Below are positions 1 to 8,037 of a DNA stretch of 64,000 bases, in pieces. A program made the position numbers and the translations under genes. Position 1 is the first letter of the stretch. Every line of letters begins with the position of its first letter. The notes under the pieces are model-generated. The model was not told the DNA's origin. It saw only the letters and a list, made by a program, of their open reading frames with translations, and made no database searches. This stretch comes from Planctomycetota bacterium (GTDB lineage: Bacteria; Planctomycetota; Phycisphaerae; UBA1845; PWPN01), in the NCBI GenBank assembly GCA_022711465.1, contig JAKLEZ010000013.1:1-64000 (forward strand), written 5' to 3'.

Positions 1-141
1 ACCCCGAGGCCGCTCTCTCTCGCCTCCGCAACCCGAAAACCCCATTGCGAACCTGCCTCACAACCTGTCCGAATGTAAATCCTTGATCAGCCACGCCCAC
101 GAGCGATACTTGCGGAATCGCTGGGCGAGGCCAGCCCGCGA

Positions 142-170
142 TTGGCGCGGGGCGGGGCGGACACTAAGAT
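142..170 (+). promoter_or_regulatory. sigma-70-type promoter, probably giving a leaderless mRNA
   Basis: A TTGGCG -35 box (142-147) and a TAAGAT -10 box (165-170) are separated by 17 bases. The ATG at 178 follows the -10 box by only 7 bases, so transcription would begin at or next to the start codon. No Shine-Dalgarno sequence is present. Both boxes match consensus at 4 of 6 positions, so the call rests mainly on spacing and on the same arrangement at other genes in the window. Confidence 0.45.
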
Positions 171-177
171 GTGCGTG

Positions 178-807
178 ATGCGAGATGGCACGGAGATGCT
201 TGTCGGAACGGTGATTAGGTTCCTCTGGGTTTTCGGGTTGGCTGTCTGCACCATGGGTGGCTGCGAGTGTTCGGGGAACCGGAAAGCCGAGGACGGACCG
301 CAGATCGACCGGCCGGACTTGGCGCGCCAGATTCCCGGTGCGCCTCGCCCGATGGTGGTCTTTCCTGCTGATTGTCGCCAGGCGGACGCGACGGTGAACA
401 AGTTCATCGAGCACTGCCTGGACGTTTGTGCGCGCGGCGACTATGACGCCTACCGCCAGCTCTTCGGGGTGGATTATCGGCCCACCTCGGAGGCGGACTT
501 CAAGAAGGTCTGGCAAGGCGTGAAGGGGGTCACGGTTCGGAAGGTGTTTCCGAGACCCAAGGACCCTTTGCACCGCTGGTATGTTCTGGCGAAGGTGGAA
601 CTTCGGAATCCGGACTCGAAAGGTCGCCAGGAGCGCGATGTGCCGCTGATGGTCTTCAAGGAAGGTGATATGTGGCGTCTGGGGCCGGTTCCCAGGGAGG
701 ACATTGAGGTTATGCGGGCGGTGGCCAGTCAGCCGGGCATGGGCTTGGTGAACCAGTCCGTCGGTGCTCCCGCGAGCCGGCCGGCGACCGCATCGGCTCC
801 CCGCTAG
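178..807 (+). CDS. small hypothetical lipoprotein
   Basis: About 209 residues. The N-terminus has a hydrophobic stretch ending in a lipobox-like TMGGC, so the mature protein is probably a lipid-anchored envelope protein. The remainder is soluble and fits one compact domain: a central segment (around residues 75-170) resembles the NTF2-like or SnoaL-type folds often found in small lipoproteins, but I could not identify a family. The tail is Ala/Ser/Pro-rich. I chose ATG 178 because a -10 box sits 7 bases upstream; ATG 169 and ATG 196 are in the same frame and remain possible. The next gene starts 128 bases downstream on the same strand. Function unknown. Confidence 0.7.
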   Translation: MRDGTEMLVGTVIRFLWVFGLAVCTMGGCECSGNRKAEDGPQIDRPDLARQIPGAPRPMVVFPADCRQADATVNKFIEHCLDVCARGDYDAYRQLFGVDYRPTSEADFKKVWQGVKGVTVRKVFPRPKDPLHRWYVLAKVELRNPDSKGRQERDVPLMVFKEGDMWRLGPVPREDIEVMRAVASQPGMGLVNQSVGAPASRPATASAPR

Positions 808-935
808 TCTGCGTCGGCCGGGAGGAGCGGTGTGTATAAGGGTTGAGCCGGGAAGCGCCCCGAAGAGGGCTCGTCGTCTGTAAGATTCGATGCATCATGA
901 CGTTATTAGCGGACTCGACCTGAGAGACAGCTTGC

Positions 936-2156
936 ATGCGAACCTGGATCTACCTATCGGGAATCGCGGTGGCGACGACGGCCTTCGGGTTGGGTGAGGC
1001 CAGGGGCAAGGAGGAGGCCCGCGGCGTGGCGACCCAGCCTGCGCCGATCATCGCGGCCTTGATGCGGACGGATCGGCCGCTGGTTCAAGCGGGGCGGGAA
1101 GTGTGGATCGACTTCATCCTCACCAACCTGACGACGGCGCCCGTTAGCCTGCAGATTTCCAAGACCACGAGCGAAGGGGCGGGGTCTCCGCTTATGGGGC
1201 TGCCCACGGCTCACGTGTTCAGCGGCGTGGGTTTCTCAGGGCTTTCCATCCGCGACGTTCATGGCGACGCGTTTGACACCTCGGTGTCGGTCTCGCCCCG
1301 TGGTCTGGTGCCGGCCATTCAGCTGGCTCCACACGGATCGGTCGGTGTACGGCTGGAGATGACCCAGTACTACGACTCTCTTCGACGCCCCGGCAAATAC
1401 ACGCTGGTCTGGCGTCCGTATGAAGGGGCGGTCGAGTCGCCGCCGCTGCAGATTCAGGTTCTGCCCCAACGGCAAGCTGTGCTCACGACCAGCTTCGGCA
1501 AGATGAGGATGCGGTTCTACTACGAAGAGGCTCCGAACCACGTCCAGAACTTTATCGAGCTCGTCGAGCAGCGGTTCTATGACGGGCTGACGTTCAACCG
1601 GATCATTCCCGGTGGTCTGATTCAAGGTGGCGACCCCCGGGGTGACCGGCGAGGCGTGCGCTCGGACGGCAAGCGTCTGGTTGCCGAGTTCAGCAACATC
1701 CCGTTCGAGTTGGGCACCGTGGGCATGGCCAGGTCGATGCGAGACCCTGATTCCGCGAGTTGCCAGTTTTTCATCTGCCTGGGGCGGCAGCCGTCCTTTG
1801 ACGGCAGCCAGACGGCTTTTGGTTATCTGGTGGGAGATGAGTCGTTCGAGACCCTTCGCAAGATGGCCGCTATCCCGGTGGGGAACGATGACCGCCCGCG
1901 GGAGCCGGTTTACATTCAAGCCATTTCCCTGGAGAATATGCCACTGAAGGAGTGGGATCGGGACACGAGTCCTCGGGCGATTGGAGGGAACACCGGAAGC
2001 GCGATGACTCGGCCGTCGGCATCGAGCAAGCTCGGGCCCCAAGCGGCGGCGGGTTCCGCGATGGCCGGCGCGAGGAGCGATGACGGCAAGGTTGGCCCGT
2101 CGCCCGTGCGGCCAAGGCCGGCAGACAGTCAGCCGGCGAATCCCGCTCGCAAGTGA
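936..2156 (+). CDS. secreted cyclophilin-type peptidyl-prolyl isomerase
   Basis: A 406-residue protein predicted to isomerise Xaa-Pro bonds outside the cytoplasm. Residues 1-22 form a signal peptide. Residues about 35-178 look like a beta-sandwich domain, and the cyclophilin domain spans about 181-345. The catalytic core FNRIIPGG with Arg222, then QGGDPRG and CQFFICLG, match the cyclophilin family. The Trp that binds cyclosporin in CypA is replaced in SFDGSQTAFG, as in many bacterial enzymes. The last 60 residues are a low-complexity Ala/Ser/Pro/Arg tail. The start has no strong Shine-Dalgarno, but the signal peptide begins exactly here. The SRP RNA gene begins about 30 bases after the stop codon. 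Confidence 0.9.
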   Translation: MRTWIYLSGIAVATTAFGLGEARGKEEARGVATQPAPIIAALMRTDRPLVQAGREVWIDFILTNLTTAPVSLQISKTTSEGAGSPLMGLPTAHVFSGVGFSGLSIRDVHGDAFDTSVSVSPRGLVPAIQLAPHGSVGVRLEMTQYYDSLRRPGKYTLVWRPYEGAVESPPLQIQVLPQRQAVLTTSFGKMRMRFYYEEAPNHVQNFIELVEQRFYDGLTFNRIIPGGLIQGGDPRGDRRGVRSDGKRLVAEFSNIPFELGTVGMARSMRDPDSASCQFFICLGRQPSFDGSQTAFGYLVGDESFETLRKMAAIPVGNDDRPREPVYIQAISLENMPLKEWDRDTSPRAIGGNTGSAMTRPSASSKLGPQAAAGSAMAGARSDDGKVGPSPVRPRPADSQPANPARK

Positions 2157-2188
2157 TTCCGGTATTGCCGGTGAGGAGACAATCGACT

Positions 2189-2318
2189 GAGTCGATCACA
2201 TTGAGGGTCGGGTCCCATGCAGTGGGGCTGAGGGACAACGGGTCAGGACCTAACGGTAGCAGCCCAGCCTTTGTGTTCCAGGTGCCGTGGTCAACCTGGC
2301 CCTCAATGTGGTAGACTC
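2189..2318 (+). ncRNA. ffs: signal recognition particle RNA (4.5S type)
   Basis: This is the RNA scaffold of the bacterial signal recognition particle that binds Ffh. The invariant helix 8 is present: GGTCAGGACC, tetraloop TAAC (a URRC-type loop), GGT, then AGCAGCC (about 2241-2266). The molecule is closed by a long terminal stem: CACATTGAGGGTC (2197-2209) pairs with GGCCCTCAATGTG (2298-2310) with a single G-T pair. The stem extends through GAGTC/GACTC (2189-2193 with 2314-2318) across a small internal loop. There is no Alu domain, so it is the short form. It lies 100 bases upstream of dnaX, the gene order also seen in Bacillus. Exact ends are inferred from pairing. Confidence 0.93.
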
Positions 2319-2417
2319 AGGGCTTCGTCAGGGGAGCCGCGGGCTGGATTGCCGGCCCGCGGCTCTCCGGGTTTACGCGGCCGTGCGGGCGACGGGCCGG
2401 GAGGAGCTGGAGCTTCG

Positions 2418-3878
2418 ATGGCATATACCGTTCTAGCCAGGAAGTACCGGAGCTGGACGTTCGACGAGTTAGTCGGGCAGGAAGCCGTAGCCACCACTCT
2501 CAAGAACGCGATCAACAGCGAACGTGTCCACCATGGCTATCTGTTCACCGGCACGCGGGGCGTGGGCAAAACCTCGGCGGCACGGATCCTGGCTCGTTCG
2601 CTGAATTGTCTGGCCGGCCCCAAGCCGACGGTTGACCCTTGCCGCAAGTGCGAATCCTGCACGGCCATCGCCGAGGGGCAGGACGTGGATGTGATCGAGA
2701 TCGACGCCGCCAGTAACACGGGAGTGGACAACATCCGCGAACTGCGGGGCAACGCGATCTATCGTCCCGCCCGATCTCGCTTCAAAATCTACATCATCGA
2801 TGAAGTGCACATGCTGAGTACGGGGGCGTTTAATGCCCTGCTGAAGACGTTGGAGGAGCCTCCCGGGCATGTGAAGTTCATTCTGGCCACGACTGAGCCG
2901 CACAAAGTGCCGGCCACGATCCAGAGCCGGTGCCAGCGGTTCGATTTCCGGGCGATCAGCGTCGATCGGATCGCGGCCCATTTTGAGTGGATTCTGGAGC
3001 AGGAGGGTGTGACGGCCGAGTCGCAGGTCATCCGGCGGGTGGCCCGGCTGGCCAACGGCTCGATGCGTGACGGTTTGTCTCTTCTTGATCAGCTGATGGC
3101 CATGGGCGGCGATCGGTTGACGCTGGAGATGATCGACGACGTGTTGCCGGCACCGCACGACGAGGCGTTGACGCGGTTGATCGGGCAACTGGCCGACAAG
3201 GATGCGGCCGGTGCCCTGGGGTCGTTGGACGAGTGTCTGGCGGCGGGATACAGCCTGGAGCGGCTGGCCGAGTCGCTGGCGGAGCAGCTTCGGACGCTGA
3301 TGCTTCTTCAGGTATGCGGTGCGCAGACGACGCTGGTGGATTTGCCGGCCGACGGGCGTGATGGGATGATCGCTCTGGCCAGGCGGTTTGAGCCGGAGGC
3401 GTATGTTTACATGATGGCGGTGTGTGAGGACCTGCGGCGCAATGTCCGTTACAGTGCCCTGGGTCGCGCCCTGACCGAGGCGGCCATTGTCCGGCTGGCC
3501 GGTCATGTGGGCTACCGGTCGGTGCAGTCGTTGCTGGATGAGCTGACGGGTTCCGCGCCGGCGGAGGCGGGTTCTTCTCGTCCGGCAGCGGCTGCTGTGC
3601 GGGCGGTCGCCGCTCCCGCCCAGGCAGCGGCCCAGAAGGTCCGCGAGGAGGCCCCGGTGGCCAAGCCGGCCGCTTCGCGGGCACGTTCGCGCGGATCGGC
3701 GTCGCCGCCTGCTCCGGCCAAGGGCACCACCCAGGCCAGTCGCGCGGACATCGAGCAGGCCCGGGCGGAACCGTCCGTGCGGCAGGCTCTGGACCTGTTC
3801 GGGGGGACACTGGTCAATGTGGAGCGGGTCAACGGCGGCGAGCCGCCGCCCGAGCAGGGTGAGACCGTGGAGGAGTGA
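2418..3878 (+). CDS. dnaX: DNA polymerase III tau/gamma subunit
   Basis: A 486-residue clamp-loader ATPase that loads the sliding clamp at the replication fork. It shows Walker A GTRGVGKT (45-52), zinc-binding Cys64, Cys75, Cys78 and Cys81, Walker B IYIIDE (124-129), sensor 1 LATTE (156-160) and the SRC motif (170-172). The AAA+ core and domain III run to about residue 370. The tail is Ala/Pro-rich and short compared with E. coli tau, and no tau-specific polymerase-binding domain is obvious. ATG 2418 is preceded by GGGAGGAG (2398-2405); the frame is open further upstream, but that stretch overlaps the SRP RNA. It forms an operon with ebfC and recR. Confidence 0.96.
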   Translation: MAYTVLARKYRSWTFDELVGQEAVATTLKNAINSERVHHGYLFTGTRGVGKTSAARILARSLNCLAGPKPTVDPCRKCESCTAIAEGQDVDVIEIDAASNTGVDNIRELRGNAIYRPARSRFKIYIIDEVHMLSTGAFNALLKTLEEPPGHVKFILATTEPHKVPATIQSRCQRFDFRAISVDRIAAHFEWILEQEGVTAESQVIRRVARLANGSMRDGLSLLDQLMAMGGDRLTLEMIDDVLPAPHDEALTRLIGQLADKDAAGALGSLDECLAAGYSLERLAESLAEQLRTLMLLQVCGAQTTLVDLPADGRDGMIALARRFEPEAYVYMMAVCEDLRRNVRYSALGRALTEAAIVRLAGHVGYRSVQSLLDELTGSAPAEAGSSRPAAAAVRAVAAPAQAAAQKVREEAPVAKPAASRARSRGSASPPAPAKGTTQASRADIEQARAEPSVRQALDLFGGTLVNVERVNGGEPPPEQGETVEE

Positions 3879-3988
3879 GGGGCGAAGGTGCGGGAGAATG
3901 AAGGGCCCGGGGGCCGCGGAACGGGTCCCTCTTTCTTCCGCTGGTTTTCATCTTGTTGACGGTGTCAGGACTTCAAGGAGTCAAACGA

Positions 3989-4330
3989 ATGCTGGGTGCG
4001 TTAGGAAACCTCGGGGCGATGCTGAAGCAGGCCAAATCGCTGCAGGAGAACATGCAGAAGATCCAGGCGGAGTTGCTCCGCAAGCGTTTCGAGGCGGATG
4101 CCGGGGCCGGTCTGGTGAAGGCGATCGTGGACGGAAAGGGCGAGCTGGTGCAGATCAAGATTGATCCGAAGGCGACGGGTGACGTGGAGTTGCTGGAGGA
4201 CATGATCAAGGCTGCGATCAGTGCTGCGGCTCAGAAGGCACGCGAGAGCGCCAGTGCCGACATCGCTCAGCTCACGGGTGGCATGAACATTCCCGGCCTG
4301 ACGGATCTCTTGGGGCAGGGCGCGAAGTGA
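3989..4330 (+). CDS. ebfC: YbaB/EbfC nucleoid-associated protein
   Basis: A 113-residue DNA-binding protein of the YbaB/EbfC family that coats DNA as a dimer. It begins with a helical Gln/Lys-rich segment, followed by the family core GLVKAIVDGKGELVQIKIDP and a C-terminal helix, with a glycine/leucine-rich end. The length matches the family norm. ATG 3989 follows AAGGAG (3975-3980) at 8 bases; a TTG at 3953 in frame has no such site. The stop codon overlaps the GTG start of recR (GTGA), which implies translational coupling. The dnaX-ebfC-recR order is conserved across bacteria. Confidence 0.94.
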   Translation: MLGALGNLGAMLKQAKSLQENMQKIQAELLRKRFEADAGAGLVKAIVDGKGELVQIKIDPKATGDVELLEDMIKAAISAAAQKARESASADIAQLTGGMNIPGLTDLLGQGAK

Positions 4331-4938
4331 GCGAGCAGACTCGCGGAATCCCGGAGTGTCTGGCCCGCCTGGTGGCGGCGTTAGGCCGGTTGCCGGGGAT
4401 TGGCCCGCGCAGTGCCGAGCGGATTGCGTTTCATCTGCTGCGAAGCGATCGGGACGAGGCCCTGGCCCTGGCGGGGGCGATTCGGCAGGTGAAAGAGGAT
4501 CTGCGTCATTGTGGGATATGCTATAATCTGACTGAGCAGGAGGTGTGCGCGATCTGCGGGGACGCGAAGCGTGACCACGGGCTCGTGGTCGTGGTGGAGC
4601 AGCCCAAGGACGTGATGTTGCTCGAACAGACGGGTTTGATCTCGGGGGTCTACCACGTTCTCATGGGGCACATCGCCCCGCTGGAGCGGATCGAGCCTGC
4701 CGATCTGACCATCGATGCGTTGGTGGCCCGGGTGCGGGCCGGGGGGGTGCGGGAGGTTGTTCTGGCGACCAACCCGACGATGGAGGGCGATGGCACGGCG
4801 TTGCACATTCAGGGTATGCTGAAGCCCTTCGGGGTGCGGATCTCGCGGCTGGCTCGCGGATTGGCGGTCGGTTCGCAGGTCGAGTATGCCTCTCGGGCGA
4901 TGCTCGAAGCGGCGATTACCGGACGGACGCCGATGTGA
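4327..4938 (+). CDS. recR: recombination mediator RecR
   Basis: A 203-residue partner of RecO and RecF that helps load RecA at single-strand gaps. A helix-hairpin-helix (residues about 10-37, LPGIGPRSAERIAFHLL) is followed by a four-Cys zinc finger (Cys62, Cys65, Cys74, Cys77) and a Toprim domain beginning VVVVEQPKD with a conserved GDGTALHI segment and the C-terminal ARGLAVGSQVEY motif. Length is normal (about 200). It starts with GTG at 4327, overlapping the ebfC stop by four bases. Confidence 0.96.
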   Translation: MSEQTRGIPECLARLVAALGRLPGIGPRSAERIAFHLLRSDRDEALALAGAIRQVKEDLRHCGICYNLTEQEVCAICGDAKRDHGLVVVVEQPKDVMLLEQTGLISGVYHVLMGHIAPLERIEPADLTIDALVARVRAGGVREVVLATNPTMEGDGTALHIQGMLKPFGVRISRLARGLAVGSQVEYASRAMLEAAITGRTPM

Positions 4939-5021
4939 CTCGCGGGTGGCGGGCTCGCGGGGGGAGAATAACGTCAACGGCGCCCGGGTTTTGCGGGTCG
5001 GCGAATTGTAGATAGGTACTG

Positions 5022-6497
5022 ATGTCGCAGTTCATGTCACAGCATCTGGCCCTGGGGCTTCGACAGGAGCAACGGCTGACGCCGCAGCTCATTCAGTCGA
5101 TGAACATTCTGCAGTTGCCGCTCATGGCCCTGGAGGCCAAGATCCGCGAGGAGCTGGAACGGAATCCTGCCCTGGAGCTGGACGACTTTGAGGACCCGCC
5201 GGAGCCGCCGACTGTTCCGATGCGTGAGGACGGCACCGCCCTGCGCGACCCGGAGGTGGCCGCCGAGAACCGCCACGAGGCGGAGGGCTTCAGCCGGCTG
5301 GAACGGCTCAGCCGCGAATACGACTTTGACGAGGGGGATGTTGGCTTTGGCCGGCCGCGGGTCGTGTCCGGCGATCGTGATCCGAAGATGGACGCGATGG
5401 CCAACACCGCGAGTCGTCCTCAGTCGCTCAACGAGTACCTCCATGATCAGTGGGTCTTCGTCGCGGTCAGCCCGCGGATCCGCGAGATCGGTGAGCTGAT
5501 CCTGGGGTACATCGAGGATGACGGTTACCTGCACACTTCACTCGAGGAGATCGCCGAGCAGCACATTCCGCCGTACACGCTCGAGGAGGTTGAAGAGACC
5601 CTGAGCTGGGTCCAGACCCTGGAGCCGGCCGGTGTGGGAGCTCGGGACCTGCGCGAGTGCCTCCTGTTGCAGATCGACGCCCTGGACGGCGATCACGCCC
5701 TCGAGCGGACGCTGGTGGAGAGTCACCTCGCGGACATCGAGAAGAACCGTTATCCGGTAATCGCGAAGGCAACCGGGCGGAGCATCGAGGAACTCAAGGA
5801 GGCTGTCCGCCGGCTGGGCAAGCTGCATCCGCATCCCGGGTGTCTGGTAGTGGATCGGGAGGTGCCGCGAGTCACCCCGGACGTGATTGTGGACTACGCC
5901 GAGGACGGCGAGGGCTACACCGTTCGGTTGGCCCGGGGCAACAATCCCCGGTTGCGGATCTCGGAGACCTATCGACGGATGCTCCAGGAATCGCGTGATG
6001 ACAAATCCGCCCGGGAGTTCATCCGCAAGAATCTCGAGTCGGCCGGGGCCCTGATCGACGCGGTGTCCTACCGCCGCAGCCGGCTGCTCGAAGTGGCCGA
6101 GGAAGTCGTCACGCGGCAGCGGGATTTTCTCGAGACTGGCCCGGCCGGCCTCAAGATCCTGCGGATGAGCGAGCTGGCCGAGAAGCTCAAGTGCGATCCC
6201 TCGACCATCAGCCGGACGGTGGCAGATAAATACCTCCAGACACCTCGAGGGATCTACCCGCTGCGTTCGTTCTTCACCGGGGGGACCGAATCGGGCAGTG
6301 GCGAGGCCACCAGCTGGGACAGCGTCAAGGTCCGGGTCAAGGAGATTGTCGCCGCCGAGGACAAGAAAGACCCGCTCAGCGATGACGTGATCGCCGCCAA
6401 GCTTCAGGCCGAGGGGATCGACGTCAAGCGCCGGACCATCGCCAAGTACCGCCAGCAACTCCACATTCCCCCCGCGCGGGAACGACGGGAATTCTAG
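5022..6497 (+). CDS. rpoN: RNA polymerase sigma-54 factor
   Basis: A 491-residue alternative sigma factor that reads -24/-12 promoters and needs an AAA+ activator. Region I is Gln/Leu-rich at residues 8-45 (LRQEQRLTPQLIQSMNILQL). An acidic region II linker follows, then the core-binding domain and a helix-turn-helix near residues 383-410 (SELAEKLKCDPSTISRTVA). The RpoN box KRRTIAKYRQ lies at about 469-478. All parts are intact. It follows recR after 83 bases and has no obvious partner such as hpf or ptsN downstream. A matching -24/-12 site lies at 24437-24453 in front of flagellar genes, its likely main target here. Confidence 0.96.
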   Translation: MSQFMSQHLALGLRQEQRLTPQLIQSMNILQLPLMALEAKIREELERNPALELDDFEDPPEPPTVPMREDGTALRDPEVAAENRHEAEGFSRLERLSREYDFDEGDVGFGRPRVVSGDRDPKMDAMANTASRPQSLNEYLHDQWVFVAVSPRIREIGELILGYIEDDGYLHTSLEEIAEQHIPPYTLEEVEETLSWVQTLEPAGVGARDLRECLLLQIDALDGDHALERTLVESHLADIEKNRYPVIAKATGRSIEELKEAVRRLGKLHPHPGCLVVDREVPRVTPDVIVDYAEDGEGYTVRLARGNNPRLRISETYRRMLQESRDDKSAREFIRKNLESAGALIDAVSYRRSRLLEVAEEVVTRQRDFLETGPAGLKILRMSELAEKLKCDPSTISRTVADKYLQTPRGIYPLRSFFTGGTESGSGEATSWDSVKVRVKEIVAAEDKKDPLSDDVIAAKLQAEGIDVKRRTIAKYRQQLHIPPARERREF

Positions 6498-6684
6498 AGT
6501 GGGGGCTCGAGGCGCCCGGAACGCATGGATGCCCCGAGTGTCCAGGCGTGGAAGCAGGGACGTGGCCGGACGATCGCGTGCGGTTTGCCGGCCCGGGCTG
6601 GTACCGAGACAAACCACCACTGAATGGGCTCTTCGCCCTCGACATGCACTCGCGGTCCCCCATCGCGCCCTGGGCTTGTGACCC

Positions 6685-6712
6685 TTGCCAACGGCCAGTG
6701 CGGTGATACAAT
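6685..6712 (+). promoter_or_regulatory. sigma-70-type promoter of the galactoside locus
   Basis: TTGCCA (6685-6690) and TACAAT (6707-6712) are separated by 16 bases. The -10 box matches 5 of 6 consensus bases. The first gene of the locus begins 43 bases downstream. The rest of the 258-base gap after rpoN shows no gene. Confidence 0.55.
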
Positions 6713-6755
6713 CCGGCCTCCTGAGCAGATAACACGTATCACACGAAAGGAAAAC

Positions 6756-7940
6756 ATGATGGCACGGTCAAAGGTCCGGAAAGTGCTGACGGGTTCGCTG
6801 GCGCTTGCGGTGCTCGGGCTCTGCTCCTGTTCGGAATCCGGCTTCAAGAGCTGGTCTCAGCTGACGAAAGGCAAAACCGAGATGAAGGTCGACAAGGCAT
6901 CGTTCGGCACAGTAGACGGCAAAGAGGCGTTCCTGTTCACCCTGGCCAATGCCAGGGGTATGACCACCACCATCACCAACTACGGGGGAATCGTGGTGAC
7001 GCTGACCGCCCCGGATCGCGAAGGCAAGTTTGACGACGTCGTTCTGGGTTATGACAAGCTTGACGGTTACCTCAAGGAGACGCCCTACTTCGGGGCGATC
7101 GTCGGGCGGTACGGCAACCGGATTGGCAAGGGCAGGTTCACCGTCGAGGGCAAGGAATACACGCTGGCCATCAACAACAAGCCCAACGCCCTGCATGGCG
7201 GACTCAAGGGCTTCGACAAGGTCGTTTGGGATGCCGAGTCGTTTATCGAGGCCGACTCGGTGGGTCTGAAGTTGACCTATCTGAGCAAGGATGGCGAGGA
7301 AGGTTATCCGGGCAATCTCAAATCAACGGTCACCTACCGCCTGACCAACGACAATGAGCTGAGGATTGACTATGAAGCAACCACCGACAAGGCCACGCCG
7401 GTGAATCTGACCAACCACAGCTACTGGAACCTTGCGGGTCAGGGCAAGGGCGACATCCTCGATCACGAGATCATGCTCAATGCCGACAGGTTCACGCCGG
7501 TTGACGAAACGCTGATTCCCACCGGCGAGCTCCGGCCGGTCAAGGATACGCCCTTCGATTTCACCAAGGCCACGCGGATCGGCGCCCGGATCAACAACCA
7601 GGGCGACCAGCAGATCAAGTTCGGACTGGGCTACGACCACAATTTCGTGCTTAATCGCATCGGGTCTGGTCTGACGCTGGCCGCCAAGGTGACCGAACCG
7701 AAGAGCGGACGGGTGATGGAGGTCCTGACCACCGAGCCGGGCGTCCAGTTCTACACCGGTAACTTTCTCGACGGCAGCATCGTGGGCAAGGGTGGCCGGG
7801 TGTACAAGCACCGCTACGGCTTCTGTCTCGAGACCCAGCACTACCCCGACTCGCCGAACAAGAGCCAGTTCCCGTCGACGATCCTGAAGCCCGGCCAGCA
7901 GTACAGGACCACGACGGTCCACCGCTTCTTTGCGAAATGA
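6756..7940 (+). CDS. galM: aldose 1-epimerase (galactose mutarotase), lipoprotein form
   Basis: A 394-residue mutarotase that interconverts alpha and beta anomers of aldoses such as galactose. The N-terminus has a lipoprotein signal (AVLGLCSC, with Cys23 or Cys25 as the anchor), so the enzyme probably acts in the periplasm or on the outer membrane. Catalytic-type histidines lie in NALHGG (His147) and NLTNHSYWNL (His221); GLGYDHNFVL and the C-terminal FLDGS and ETQHYPDSPN are also family motifs. ATG 6756 follows AAAGGA. A GH27 alpha-galactosidase starts 97 bases downstream, supporting galactose as the sugar. Confidence 0.92.
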   Translation: MMARSKVRKVLTGSLALAVLGLCSCSESGFKSWSQLTKGKTEMKVDKASFGTVDGKEAFLFTLANARGMTTTITNYGGIVVTLTAPDREGKFDDVVLGYDKLDGYLKETPYFGAIVGRYGNRIGKGRFTVEGKEYTLAINNKPNALHGGLKGFDKVVWDAESFIEADSVGLKLTYLSKDGEEGYPGNLKSTVTYRLTNDNELRIDYEATTDKATPVNLTNHSYWNLAGQGKGDILDHEIMLNADRFTPVDETLIPTGELRPVKDTPFDFTKATRIGARINNQGDQQIKFGLGYDHNFVLNRIGSGLTLAAKVTEPKSGRVMEVLTTEPGVQFYTGNFLDGSIVGKGGRVYKHRYGFCLETQHYPDSPNKSQFPSTILKPGQQYRTTTVHRFFAK

Positions 7941-8037
7941 CGCCGTCCGATCATGAATGTCATCCGGGTGGCCCGTCCGCCCCGTGCGATGCGGGCCGCC
8001 TGTTGTTTTGTTGTCTACAGACGGGGAGGATTCGATC

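Noticed and set aside
4791..4804. Sigma-54-like TGGCACG...TTGC inside recR
   Set aside because: GG and GC are 9 bases apart instead of 10, and the bases encode the conserved GDGTALHI segment of RecR.
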